A stretch of 64,000 nt of DNA, taken from the NCBI RefSeq assembly GCF_036711975.1, contig NC_091968.1:7998001-8062000 (forward strand). Reading direction: 5' to 3'. A program made the position numbers and the translations under genes. This document shows positions 32,930 to 43,492 of the stretch, piece after piece (position 1 is the stretch's first letter; every line of letters begins with the position of its first letter). The notes under the pieces are model-generated. The model did no database searches and had not been told where the DNA came from. It was given only the letters and a program-made list of their open reading frames with translations. Source of the DNA: Onthophagus taurus (Eukaryota; Arthropoda; Insecta; Coleoptera; Scarabaeidae).

Positions 32930-33544
32930 CTTTTACAAACGGAAGGTGCTAAAAAACCGTTTACAGACGAAGGAATTTGTTAACAACATTAATTGTAGAA
33001 CACCACGCTTTGTACATGGAATTTTTTAACACTACTTTAAAACCAAAACATCACTTGTTAACCCATTATCATAGCATAATTGAAAGTAGTGGTCCACCAG
33101 TGCATTTTTCATGTATGAGGCAAAGCATAAAGAACTTAAAGATATAGCAAACTCAATAAGATCTAAATGCACTATACTCTTTAGCATTACGAATGCAACT
33201 AAAATTTATGAATGCTTCTACTGCAAAGCATTTGGTAGACACTGTTATTTGTGGACCAAAAAATTTTCAACGTAGAGAAGGGAATTCTTTTATATGGATA
33301 GAGATTAATGGCATACGATACTCAAACTGAATTAATTATAGACTATGATGAACAACGCGATCTTCCTCAGTTTGCCAAAGTAAAAAATATAATCTTAGAT
33401 AATAGTAGCATTACTATTTTATGTGAGAAAATGATAACGTATGTAGTAAAGCCGGTTATAGATAAGTTAATCCATATAAATTTTGTTGAATTAAGTTCTC
33501 TACAGCCGACACTATTGCGAAATTTTACTAATAATAATATTTGA
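32930..33544 (+). pseudogene. Unclassified transposon-encoded protein, C-terminal relic
   Basis: In changing frames the stretch reads EHHALYMEFFNTTLKPKHHL, LTHYHSIIESSGPPVHF, EAKHKELKDIANSI and, from 33308, a tail that ends at 33542. This His-rich LxHYP/GPxxHxW-like pattern recurs in large unnamed families of transposon proteins in insects and cnidarians. I cannot name the superfamily. At least two frameshifts are present. Confidence 0.45.
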
Positions 33545-33696
33545 GTTTCAATGCCGTCTTTCTAATGGGTAAAATACGCATTATTTGTTTTGTTAAATAT
33601 GTAAATTATTTAAATAAACTTTGTCACAATATTAAACTTATTTTTTTTACAGACTTGTACCTAATCTCAAAAATACTGTACTTGAGATAAGAATAT

Positions 33697-33916
33697 AGCG
33701 GTTTATAGGGAATCTATAGATTCAATGGATTCGATATTTCACACATCGATTATAGAGCAAAGAAGTCGACATTTTGAGGGTAGTGTTGTATCTCTAAGTT
33801 GCTTCCGATACAACCGAAAGTAATTGAGACATACACTACCCTTAAAAGATTGATATCTTTGGCCTATATCGACGTGCCAAACATCAAATCCATTGCAGCT
33901 GCAGGTTCCCTATAAA
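33697..33916. repeat. Imperfect palindrome of about 215 bp
   Basis: The two halves (TATAGGGAAT... forward and ...GGTTCCCTATA at the far end) align as inverted complements over about 105 bp at roughly 75% identity, including GAGGGTAGTGT/ACACTACCCTT. It could be an old fold-back element. Confidence 0.65.
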
Positions 33917-34460
33917 ATCCTATGTCTCACTTCCGTGGGACGCCTGCATTCTTGTTTCAAGATTATTAATATACTTATTGCAAGAAAATGGGATTATTGG
34001 TGCAACACTAAGATATTCTTGTTTCAAGATATTAATACACTTATTGCAAGAAAAAGGGATTGTTGACGCAACGCTAACATACTATTGCTTTAAGATAATT
34101 GATATATTTCGACGAAGAATTCGTTTTCTTGAGAATCAAGAATATTTGAATATGATATATAATAAATGAATGATGATATACAATAAATGAATAAGAATAA
34201 GAATATGATAAGCTTGAGCCAAGAGTAATAATGTTAATAATAATAATAAGAATATATTTCTCTCAGTGTAGCAAATGGTTAGAAAAATTTTCTTTTCAAA
34301 TCTCAAACAAAGGGCCACCAGGAATACGATCCTGTTGAAATTAGATAGATTAGAGACCCCGAACAGACCAAAATTTGTTAATGTTTGAAGAAAAACGATT
34401 TGCCCGGAACATAAGAAATGGTTAGGAAAATTTTCTTTTCGTATTTGAAACAAGAGGCGA
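33917..34460. other. A/T-rich interval, nothing recognised
   Basis: It has two loose copies of GATTATTGGTGCAACACTA / GATTGTTGACGCAACGCTAA (about 33990-34075) and of GGTTAGAAAAATTTTCTTTTC (about 34277 and 34420), plus an AAT run. The second pair may belong to the decayed Gypsy element that follows. Confidence 0.4.
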
Positions 34461-34469
34461 CCATGTCAG

Positions 34470-34931
34470 GCGAACATGTCCCGCAATATACGCAATTATA
34501 CGCAACAGTTGCGTATAACAATGACATTTCCCAAGCAACAGGTTTTAACACCTTTAGAAGTAATCTTTGGACATACAAGAACTCGAAATCCAATGAATCT
34601 CCATTGTGACACACAGAATTTCCAAGATATGGTAGCAAAACATAAAGAACGAATGAAGATCCTCTATTCTCGTATTAGAAATAAAGATTTAGAAAGAAAA
34701 CACAAGAACGTCAAAAGTAAAAGAAACAGAATTCAAAATTGATGAAAAAGTTTATGTAGAAAACATAACAAAATCTTTTAAACTATCAAGACCATTTCTA
34801 GAACCATTCACCATACAAAAGGATAATGAAAATAGAACAGTAGAAGTTGCTACTAAACGCAGCCCTCAAACTTATCATGTACGACGATTCATGACACGAA
34901 AATATGGTTTTGTTCCAGAGCCGTCCTTATA
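34470..34931 (+). pseudogene. Gypsy-type integrase, C-terminal remnant
   Basis: Across two frames the sequence reads YNNDISQATG, TPLEVIFGHTR, then a Lys/Arg-rich helix and a GPY-like C-terminal part (KVYVENITKSFKLSRPFLEP, then TYHVRRF). This is the end of a Ty3/Gypsy pol polyprotein, of the kind that precedes env in errantiviruses. Frame breaks near 34540 and 34740. The rest of pol and gag is absent. Confidence 0.65.
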
Positions 34932-36671
34932 AGGACAATCCCAACGGAAGTCAAGATTTCGAAGCTAGAAGGACCGATATTTCCACTATATTTAGGAAAA
35001 GTAGAAAATCAAATCGGATCATGGACAATAGTTGCTCATTATGATGTGGAACCGCTACAAAAAGAAGATCAAAATATGAACACTCACTGCAATTCAATAC
35101 TGAACATAATCACCAATATAAAAGAAAAGTAAAGAAAATTTTAGCCATACACAAGAATTAAGTGGACAATTATTATCAGCATTAAAGACCCATCAAGAAA
35201 TGATGAATATAGGATTACGACAATTAATTCCAAAACCAAGAAATGTTAGCGCTATTAACCTAATAAGAAACGTTATAAAAGCTATATCAGGAAACCTTGA
35301 TAACGAGGATGCAATCAGGTACGATAACGCAATAGAAACTCTGAATATAAATCAACAAAAACTATGGAAAGCAATGGAAATGTAAATGTCAATATCGGAA
35401 CGAACATTTAAAGAATTTGAGAGAAACATTTAAACTTTAAATAAAAATCAATTAGTTATAAAATCCCTAATAATACAACTAGCAGCTGCGATACATGATG
35501 TATCTCTATTCGCAATGAAACAAGAAAGAAAAACGGATTTATATGCAATGATCCAAATAATAACGCAAGCTATGAATGCAGTAATCTGGTTAACTGATAA
35601 ATTATTAATAGCAAAAACTTTTGCCAAAATGCAAATGTATCATCCAACGATTTTAACCAATGATGACTTCTTTAGGGAACTACAATTAATAGAACAACAA
35701 CTGATAAACGTAAAATTGCCATTACCATTGAAAGAAGAAAATCTATATGCAATAGAAAAAGGATTAAAAATAAAAGTGTATAGAAAACGCACCATCTTTC
35801 GATTTCTAATTGATCTACCCCTATGCGAACTCGATACTTACCAATATTATCGTTTGTAACCTTTCAAAACGAAACCTTTTGGTAGCTGAACGTACAAAAT
35901 CCATACCTAGCTGAAAATCAAAATAAGTACGTATCCATGGAACATGAATGTTTGAAAATCAAGGAAGAAACATTTTTATGCAACAAACACAGTACCAAGA
36001 TATCCTCAAATTCTCCATGTGAATATCAGCTGTTGAAGCATATTTATACAGAAACTGGATGCTCAAGTTCAGCCAAAACAAAGAATCCAGCAGTCATTAC
36101 GCAAGTAACCGACAATCAATGGTTGTTTTACGCATCAACGCAAGAACGAGTGATTACAAGATGTCATAAGAAGTCGGAAAATAGAATTTTAAATGGAAAT
36201 TTGTTAATCCAGATAACCGATGGATGTGACCTGAAATCGAAACACGAAGTTATAAAATCGTACATCAGTAAGTTGCCCGATCGTAAATTCCAAATGATCA
36301 ATATTGAAGTAAGAAACATTCCTGAAGAAATTTCGCACTGGAAACGCGAAGACTTGGAACTGCAAAGAATCCAATGGAATAACTTTAATAAGACAACTCA
36401 AGACTTAGAAGCTACCCAACAGGAACTTCAAGAAACATACGTCAAGAAATTCTTGGGATCAACAATAGCCACCCCATGCATCGTTGCTGTTGCGATTCTT
36501 GGAATAATTGCCTACATGAAGTACCGAGGCAAAAAAACGCCAAAAATGGAAACTCATGACGTCACTTTGCATCAGGCCGAAGATCCCAAAGACCCTTGGA
36601 CACGAACTTTGATCGTAGGAGGGAGAAATTACAGCTCGCAGGTGGATCACAAAAATGATAAGAAAAAATAA
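34932..36671 (+). pseudogene. Errantivirus-like envelope gene remnant
   Basis: Directly after the integrase end lies a decayed env-type region. The longest open part (35937-36671, 244 residues) has several Cys, a long helical stretch, one hydrophobic membrane segment (about residues 188-210) and a short basic cytoplasmic tail. This matches the C-terminal part of insect errantivirus/F-like envelope proteins. Upstream pieces at 35200-35385 and 35515-35859 look like further env fragments, separated by stops and shifts. It is a dead copy; no flanking LTR pair was identified. Confidence 0.55.
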
Positions 36672-36864
36672 TTAGAAAAAATACAATGAGTTCAGTTCGT
36701 TGATGAATTTCTCAACGACCACATCGTAACATTAGAATAAAAAATTATTTTATAATCTTACAATCAATTTATACGTTTGTTTCATTTTGTATTTTGTAAA
36801 TTTTAAAATAAAACTTTTTTAAAAACAAAATACGAGAGTGAAAACGTACTGGGATTCAAAATAA

Positions 36865-37205
36865 ACCTCACCTATTCTAACATTCCTTCACGCTATGATC
36901 TTCGCGGTATAATTAGGGTTCAAAAGAAAACCGACATTCCTTCACGCTATAATTGGGATATAAAAGAAAACCGACATTTCTGCACGATATAATTGGAGGT
37001 CAAAACAAAACTGACCTAACCTAACATTTCTTCACGGTATAGTTAGGGTTCAAAAGAAAACTACCTTTCTTAACATTCACGCTATAATTGGAGTTCAAAC
37101 CAGAACTGATTTGTTCTAACATTTCTTCACACTATAATGGCGGTTTCTTAGCGGTATAATTGGAGTTCAAAACAAAACTGACCTATCCTAACATTTCTTA
37201 GCTGT
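36865..37205 (+). repeat. Degenerate tandem repeat of about 50-60 bp
   Basis: Six or so diverged copies contain TTCACG(C/G)TATAATT followed by GGGTTCAAAAGAAAAC and CTAACATTTC. Units vary in length and are not separated by unique spacers. Confidence 0.65.
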
Positions 37206-37371
37206 AAACTGATCTAACGTTGCTACACAAAGTAAAGCCGCGTTGACATGGGTTGTGAATCACGAACAAGAGGCACCCGCGTGGTAACACGAATCTAATT
37301 ATTTCACGACTGTGGTCATGCCTCTTTTGTGAAACGGGTTTACACGGTAGGTATTTGCTTCAGTCGCGAAT

Positions 37372-39447
37372 ATGCAGTGCTTGGTGGCAGAAGCATGTCA
37401 AGTTTTGTGTGGTGTGATAGCAGACAGGATTTCACAAAATTTGGCAAGAAAAAGAAAGAAAAGACGATGGTGGACAAGGAAATGGATTCTACAAAGAAGT
37501 CATACTAGTTTAATGAAAGACATCTCCAAGTACCCTGAAGATTTTAAAAATTTGCTTAGAATGTCGGAACACCATTTTAATTATTTATTGGAACTCGTTA
37601 GCCCCAAAATTCAAAGAAAATCCACTAATATGAGAGAAGCTCTATCGGCCAAATTGAAACTGCAAATAACACTTCGATATTTAGCTACTAGAGGGAGACT
37701 CTTTTAAAAGTTTAGAATATTTATTTAGAGTACCCAAATCATCGATAAGTAAATTTATAGAAGGAGTTTTAGATGCAGTGTGTGATGCTCTAAAAGAATT
37801 TATCAAGGTAAGTAAAAACGTTATTTAATTCCAAACGGTATTCTTATTATTGGTATGGCAACTAGACTTTCCTCTAAATTCTCGTATAGTTTTCGTAGGC
37901 TCATGGGGGGCACATTTAAACTATAAAATATTTTAAACAGAAAGGTAATAAAAAGTCATGGTTTGCAAAACATATATTTCCCAAAGCAAATACATAGAAG
38001 TATTTGTATGTTTATTTGTAAGTACATTTGCTAATTGCGCATGGCCGAAGTTAACTCAGAGATCAAATCATCCTGTATATCTTCTGCAGCTGAAAAAACA
38101 GAATCTTGAGTCCAGTTTTGAATATTTTCAATCGATGGTGGTCCACTTTGAATACTTTCCGAGTTTGTAGTCGAATTTGTAATGAAATTTGAGTTCTGTG
38201 AGTACGCGCTGGAGAGTATTGAATATGTGGGAATTGTCGGTTACAAAATCATAGAAACTAGTAGAGTTCGTAAAAGAGAAGCAATATATTTTCCAAAATG
38301 ATCGAAACAATCTTCTTTTGATACACTGGCATTAGCAGCTCTGTTAGAAATATCATCTAGTTTGTCTATCGCAGAATTAATGTCACCAGCAGGTGTCGAA
38401 TATAGCTTCTTTTTAAGGGGTGTTGTTGTAGAAGTGTGTTGAAACTTTCTTTTTAAAGAGTCGTTTTGGCATTGCGTTTCTTTAGATGTGGATGGTTGTT
38501 CTTCGTTCAATTGTTGAGATGCTATTGCATTATCTTCAGGTGAATCTGGCTTTTCATTTACCAATACAGTAATATCCTATAACAAGAAAAAAATTATATA
38601 GGCCCACCCTTTTGTAATTTACCATTTTTCTGATTATAAATATATTATATACATTAATATGTTTTTAGGTGCCCAGTGAAGAAAATCAATGGCTAGATAT
38701 AATTAATGGATTTCAAACTAAGTGGAACTTCCCAAATTGCATTGGGACATTAGATGGCAAACATATAGTTATAAGAGCGCCGCATAAAACTGGGTCCGAT
38801 TATTTCAATTATAAACAATCGTTCAGCATAATTTTGCTTGCCTTAGTTGATCATAATTATTGTTTCACATATGTGGATATAGGAGCTAAAGGCAGGGCAT
38901 CAGATGGGGGTGTGTGGCGAAACTGTAGCCTCAATGAAGCTATGGAGGCAAACATACTGAATATACCTCCAAGTGCAGTTATTGTTGCTGATGATGCATT
39001 TCCTTTAACAACATCTCTACTCAAACCATACAGTAAACGAAAATTATCCAGAGCTGAACGTATTTTCAATTATAGGCTGTCCAGAGTAAGACGTATTTCT
39101 GAAAATGCATTTGGTATACTAGCATCAAAATTTAGAATATTTGAAAGGAAATTGCCGTAGATTTACAAAAAGTTGATAAAATTGTAAAAACCTGCTGCTC
39201 AATACATAACTGGCTTCGAAAAATTGGTAACTGTTATGCGCCAGCTAACCTAATTGATTCTGAAGACGAAAACTACAAAGTAATTCCGGGAACTTGGCGG
39301 CAAATAAGCAGTTCTGGTCTTATAGACATTACTGCGACACATGATAGACACCCGAACAGATCAGCATTGGTAAAAAGAGATGAATATTGCAACTACTTCA
39401 ACCATGAGGGAGCAGTTCCTTGGCAATGGCAAATTGTTGAGGAGTAA
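37372..39447 (+). pseudogene. Harbinger-3 transposase, two frameshifts
   Basis: Exon 1 (37372-37807) reads ITLRYLATRG and shifts frame near 37690 before continuing SFKSLEYLFRVPKSSISKF to a GTAAGT donor. Exon 2 (38669-39447) has TLDGKHIVIRAPHK, VDIGAKGRASDGGVW, VADDAFPL and RRISENAFGILASKF. A second frameshift near 39157 precedes the C-terminal KTCCSIHNWLR block and the stop. Its intron lies later in the gene than in Harbinger-1 and -2. The MADF second exon lies inside that intron. Confidence 0.85.
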
Positions 39448-39949
39448 AAAAAGTACCACATTACATTCTCAAAATGTGTAAGGAAATGATATACTGGCTA
39501 GATTTAGTAATATATACATATATATATATATTTTTTTTTACTTATAAATTAAAATAAACACTTACCAAGTTTGATTGGGTTTCTCTTGCTTTTACGTGCG
39601 GCTTGAGAAAAGAATCAATTATTTTGAACCATCTCACTTTGGCAGTATAAACTTCATCAGAACAACACCCGGACTTCATATTCTGCCTAATCTTTTTTAT
39701 TTCTTGCAAATAGGAGCTACGTAAATTTTTAAATTTCATTATTACATGGATTTCTGTAAAACCATCGATTTCCATTGCATTTGCAATACTTCTTGCTGCA
39801 GCTGCACGAGACTCTCGTTTTTTATAGTCCTCCCTGGTCGGATCCCACAAAACTGGCTCATTTTGATATAGTTCCAGAAATTTATTGGTGTCTGCGCATC
39901 GTTCATTCTTAAAATATGAGCAGCCATAATTTAACAATTTACTGTCCAC
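38031..39949 (-). pseudogene. Harbinger-3 MADF protein, premature stop
   Basis: Exon 1 (39949-39566, 128 codons) holds the MADF domain: KFLELYQNEPVLWDPTREDYKKR, then VIMKFKNLRSSYLQEIKK. It joins exon 2 (from 38576) in phase 0 by GTAAGT...TATAG. Exon 2 carries KKKLYSTPAGDINSAIDKL and a BESS-like helix, then a TAA at 38241-38243. The same frame stays open for 69 more codons after the stop, so a longer ancestral protein is likely. Confidence 0.8.
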
Positions 39950-40138
39950 CTGCTCTGCTCACGGCTGACCACACGATACAAAAATCAAACAGGTTTAATA
40001 TTTTCACGATCCGAATTATTTCCGTTCGTGAAAAGTATTTACGCTTCGTATTTCACGAATCTAGTAGTTGACACGGAGCGTAGCTTACGAAAGCGTAGCT
40101 CACGTACGTGATTCACTACCCATGTCAACGCGGCTTAA

Positions 40139-40590
40139 GTTTAAAGAATTAGTGAAGAATGCGATTCAAGGAAATTACTCCAGAAATGCTTGGAATTTCG
40201 CTTTAATATTTTAATATCACATTTTTAAGCTGTTTAAGAAACTTTTTGTGACAAAAAAAATTTTTTTTAGTTTGTCAAGATTCTAAATTTGGGGTCCTCC
40301 CCCCAAATTAAGGAAAAAATTGAATTTGTGAAATATCCTAAAAACACTTCACGTCTACTTTCGAAACGTTATTTTTAATAGATAACAATGTGTTTAAGTA
40401 TTTGTTTATTTCAGTTTTGAGGGAATTAAGAAAATATTGACAAAATCTTAAATTTGGACGGAAACACTCAAAAAATAGTGGAGTATAAGTGTTTATATGT
40501 TGACACAGACGTCATGTGGCGCAACTATTTGTTATTGAAACACTTGAAAAGTCAACTTTTTTTTTTAAATAGATGCATTTTTAGATCACC
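40139..40590. other. Interval upstream of the host gene
   Basis: No coding sequence is seen. It holds an A-run, a perfect short hairpin AATTTGGGG/CCCCAAATT near 40282-40306, and otherwise ordinary A/T-rich DNA that may include promoter-distal control sites. Confidence 0.4.
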
Positions 40591-40596
40591 ATTTAG

Positions 40597-40633
40597 TATA
40601 TAAGAATACCAGAAAATTCTAAGATACATCAGT
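40597..40633 (+). promoter_or_regulatory. TATA box and initiator of the host gene
   Basis: TATATAAG (40597-40604) lies 34 bp before the A of a TCAGT arthropod initiator (40629-40633). A 5'UTR exon would then run to 40662, where GTAAGC opens a 55-bp intron (40663-40717) that ends at the AG directly before the ATG. Confidence 0.75.
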
Positions 40634-40717
40634 CACCAAGGCAGATTACTACATTCAACAAGGTAAGCCAAATACCAATTTTCTAAATCTGTCTAAATTT
40701 TAATCATCTCTTTACAG

Positions 40718-41719
40718 ATGAAATTAATTTTGGTTCTATTCGCCGTTGTGGCCGCTATATCAGCCATACCAACGGCTAACAGAGATCTTCAATCCGATCT
40801 CGAATATATTGTTTCGACAATTCCATTATCTGAAATCAGAGCTATTGCTCGTAGATACGCCGAAACTGATGCTGAATTCCAAGACGTAGTCAGATATTTG
40901 CAGGGACCAGAATGGGCCAGTTTAGTTGACGCCGTTGCTCAGCACGAGACGTGGCAAAAATTCAAAGCGTTCATGGCGAACGCTGGAGTTGATATCGACG
41001 GAGTCATTCAATACCTTCACGACCTCATCGCTGGTGTAATCCTTCCCAAAAACACTAACCAACGTAGCGTAAGGGATTTCGTTGATGAAGTTCTTGCAAT
41101 TGTTGATCTCCAAGCTATTATTGCCGCTCTCAATGATAAACTAAATAACAGTCCAGATTTCCAAGAATTCTTCGGCAAAATTAGCAGTCACGAAGCTTAC
41201 TTAATGGTTGAAGATATCCGAGCAATGGATGAAGTTCAACGCATTGCAGGACGTCTCCGTGAGATGGGTATTGATGTTGATAAAGTTGTTGATCTTGTTT
41301 ATGGGCTTTTGGGGTGGAACAAAATACAAATCTACATGGAAATGGAAATGTTACAAGTTATTAAATATATGCAACAAAGTAAATCCCAAAAAGCTTGTAT
41401 TTGTTTGTTTGGACATTGTTGGGGTCATTGTCCAGAAGAGTCACAAGAAGATAAACGTGTACAACAAGGTGAATCCCCAAAAGCTTGTATTTGTATGTTT
41501 GGAGGATGTTGGGGTAGTTGCCCAGAAATGTCACAAGAAGATAAACGTGTACGACTAGGTGAATCCCCAAAAGCTTGTATTTGTCTGTTTGGAAGTTGTT
41601 GGGGTACTTGCCCAGAAGAGTCACAAGAAGATAAACGTGTACAACAAGGTGAATCCCCAAAAGCTTGTATTTGTATATTTGGAAGTTGTTGGGGTACTTG
41701 CCCAGAAGAGTCACAATAA
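40718..41719 (+). CDS. Insect-allergen-repeat (G12-type) protein fused to Lys-Arg-spaced Cys peptides
   Basis: A signal peptide (residues 1-16, MKLILVLFAVVAAISA) leads two homologous all-helical halves (about 22-105 and 116-200), the insect allergen repeat. Family members are secreted into the insect midgut; a lipid or digestive role is proposed. The second half ends with DLVYGLLGW, where I would expect most members to stop. Here a linker (201-224) is followed by 30-residue units at 225, 255, 285 and 315, the last cut short by the stop. Each has A-C-I-C-x-F-G-x-C-W-G-x-C-P-E, with four Cys (C-x-C-x4-C-x3-C), and ends EDKR-V, a dibasic site of the type cut by proprotein convertases. Residues beside the third and fourth Cys vary between units. 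It could be a peptide precursor, or a stop-loss extension into a minisatellite. Confidence 0.88.
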   Translation: MKLILVLFAVVAAISAIPTANRDLQSDLEYIVSTIPLSEIRAIARRYAETDAEFQDVVRYLQGPEWASLVDAVAQHETWQKFKAFMANAGVDIDGVIQYLHDLIAGVILPKNTNQRSVRDFVDEVLAIVDLQAIIAALNDKLNNSPDFQEFFGKISSHEAYLMVEDIRAMDEVQRIAGRLREMGIDVDKVVDLVYGLLGWNKIQIYMEMEMLQVIKYMQQSKSQKACICLFGHCWGHCPEESQEDKRVQQGESPKACICMFGGCWGSCPEMSQEDKRVRLGESPKACICLFGSCWGTCPEESQEDKRVQQGESPKACICIFGSCWGTCPEESQ

Positions 41720-41870
41720 GATAAACTTTTACAACAACGTAAACCCCCAAAAGCTTGTGTTTTTTGTGTGTTTGGATATTATTGGGGTAATTGCATAGAA
41801 GATTAACATATATAACAAGGTAAATCCCCAAAAGTTTGGGAGCTGTTGGGGAACTTGCCCATAAGGAATG
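41390..41870 (+). repeat. 90-bp coding minisatellite, with decayed copies after the stop
   Basis: Units start at 41390, 41480, 41570 and 41660 at a constant 90-bp period. The TAA that ends the gene is in the fourth unit (CAA-TAA where other units read CAA-GAA). Two more, increasingly shortened copies follow at about 41747-41812 and 41820-41870; they are outside the reading frame. Confidence 0.9.
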
Positions 41871-41954
41871 ATTTTAATAGTATTTAGTTATCGATTACTG
41901 TATCATATGATTTATACATATTCATTGTGTACCTACAATATTCAAAATAATTAA

Positions 41955-41960
41955 AATAAA
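41955..41960 (+). terminator. Polyadenylation signal of the host gene
   Basis: AATAAA lies 236 bp after the stop codon, followed by A/T-rich DNA. A second AATAAA-like run is absent between the stop and this site. Confidence 0.6.
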
Positions 41961-42147
41961 AGCAGTAATATAACAAAATAGTAATGAATTGTTCATTTAT
42001 TCTTATCTACACCTGGAATTTCGTATACAGTGCTGTGCGAAATAATAGGTGCAAGTTTATTTATGTATTTTTATAATAAAAAATTAAAATATATTATTAA
42101 TCTCATAAAGAGTAGAATCACTTGGGTTTAGCCGCACGTCTCTAAAG

Positions 42148-42312
42148 ACGCGTCAACCCGAATGATTCTAGTTCTTGGTCTAGCGCTGCATAACAATTAA
42201 AACTAGAAGTAACACTAGTCCTAGAACTAGAAAGTTTCGGGATTACACTAGCACTGTTATTATGGAGAACTAACACTATAGCTAGAACTAGAATTATTTG
42301 GGTTGACAGTAA
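42148..42312. repeat. Small fold-back element
   Basis: The arms GTCAACCCGAATGATTCTAG (42148 onward) and the complement ending GGGTTGACAG near 42310 pair over about 45 bp, with CTAGAACTAG motifs within. A related CTAGTTTTAGTTCTAATC motif occurs in the SINE-like insertion at 63.4 kb. Between the host gene and here, 41985-42120 starts with a mariner-like CAGTGCTGTGCGAAATAATA end but has no partner that I can see. Confidence 0.55.
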
Positions 42313-43492
42313 AACCATTGCATTTTTATCGGGTGTTTGACTTTTCACTTTGTTTACATCATTATCGGACATATTAATTTGTCGAAATTGCAAGCAAAAT
42401 GTAAAATTTGAACAAACTGGAATTCGAGGCCTTGGTTTCAAACATGTTGTCAAATGTAACTGTGGATCTAGACATATCAATTCAGGTCCTCTAATAAATA
42501 CTGGATTTGAGATAAATCGCAGAATGGTGTTCGTCATGTTAGGCGATGGTAGACAAGAGTTAAATTTGTTCTGCAATTATATGGTATTCACAACTATGTT
42601 GCTGCGAAGACAGTTTTTGATTATTGCTGTAAAAAAGCTATCGAAGATGAGACAAAAGAAAATGAAAAAATAGAAAGACCTATTTTGAATTTCAAAGTCT
42701 TTGTTCGGTGTAACAACTCTCATAGTGCATTACTGTGGAAAAGTCATCGAGCTAGATGTGCGAAGCAGTTACTGTCATGCTTGTGCAAAATGGCAGAATA
42801 AGTCCAAGAATTCGCGAGAATATTTAGAGTGGAAAGACGACCATAACGACGAAGATTGTTCAAAATATCACGAATGTTCTACAGCAGAGGGGTCCAAACT
42901 ATGGCCCGGCAGGCGATTTTATCCGGCCCGCCAAGGATTTTGAAAAATTTCGTAAAATATAAATGTAGCGTGGCGCGTCGGTATTAGATCTCGCGCAGAT
43001 GAAGAGCGCATTCGGTTAGAATGAGCACGGTATCACGCTCGAAAAAGTACAGTCTGGTATTCAAGTTTTTTCGGTAGTCGGCGATGCGACTCGGAAGCTC
43101 GACAACATGAATGATTTTGTACTCTGACTGTACGTAGGCGGCGCGGAGCGGCAGACTGCACTCAACTGCAGTACGTACCTGCAAAGCTACGAGATTGTCC
43201 ACGACAAACCAAAAATTCGTCGGCCGCGGAGCTTATTTACATTCTTAAGGCTAGGCGCACATAAGGACCCAGGCGACACAGGCAACGCAGCGCAGTACAG
43301 GGTAGAAATCTGTGTACAGTACATTTTGACGTGAAATCGCATATTACAACGCAATACAGGGTAGAACAGTAACTTGCGAGACAGAAACGTGTGGCGCAGT
43401 AAACGATACACAGATTTTAGCGACACGTGAGGGATTTGTAATGTTTATGATCTTAATATTTAAGGTTATGTAAGTAGTGATCAATAGTGAAA

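Larger units (their letters stand above)
37236..40135 (+). mobile_element. Harbinger-3, complete but decayed genes
   Basis: The inverted ends begin AGCCGCGTTGACATGGGT and TAA is duplicated at 37233-37235 and 40136-40138. It has the same interlocked transposase/MADF layout as the other Harbingers, but both genes carry inactivating changes. Confidence 0.9.

Noticed and set aside
36865..37205. Repeat array that might be read as a CRISPR
   Set aside because: The units are diverged, of uneven length and lack unique equal-length spacers; the host is a eukaryote.
41361..41831. A 156-codon open frame opposite the peptide array
   Set aside because: It is open only because the 90-bp unit is a multiple of three and happens to lack stops in that frame. 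It has no signal, motif or promoter.
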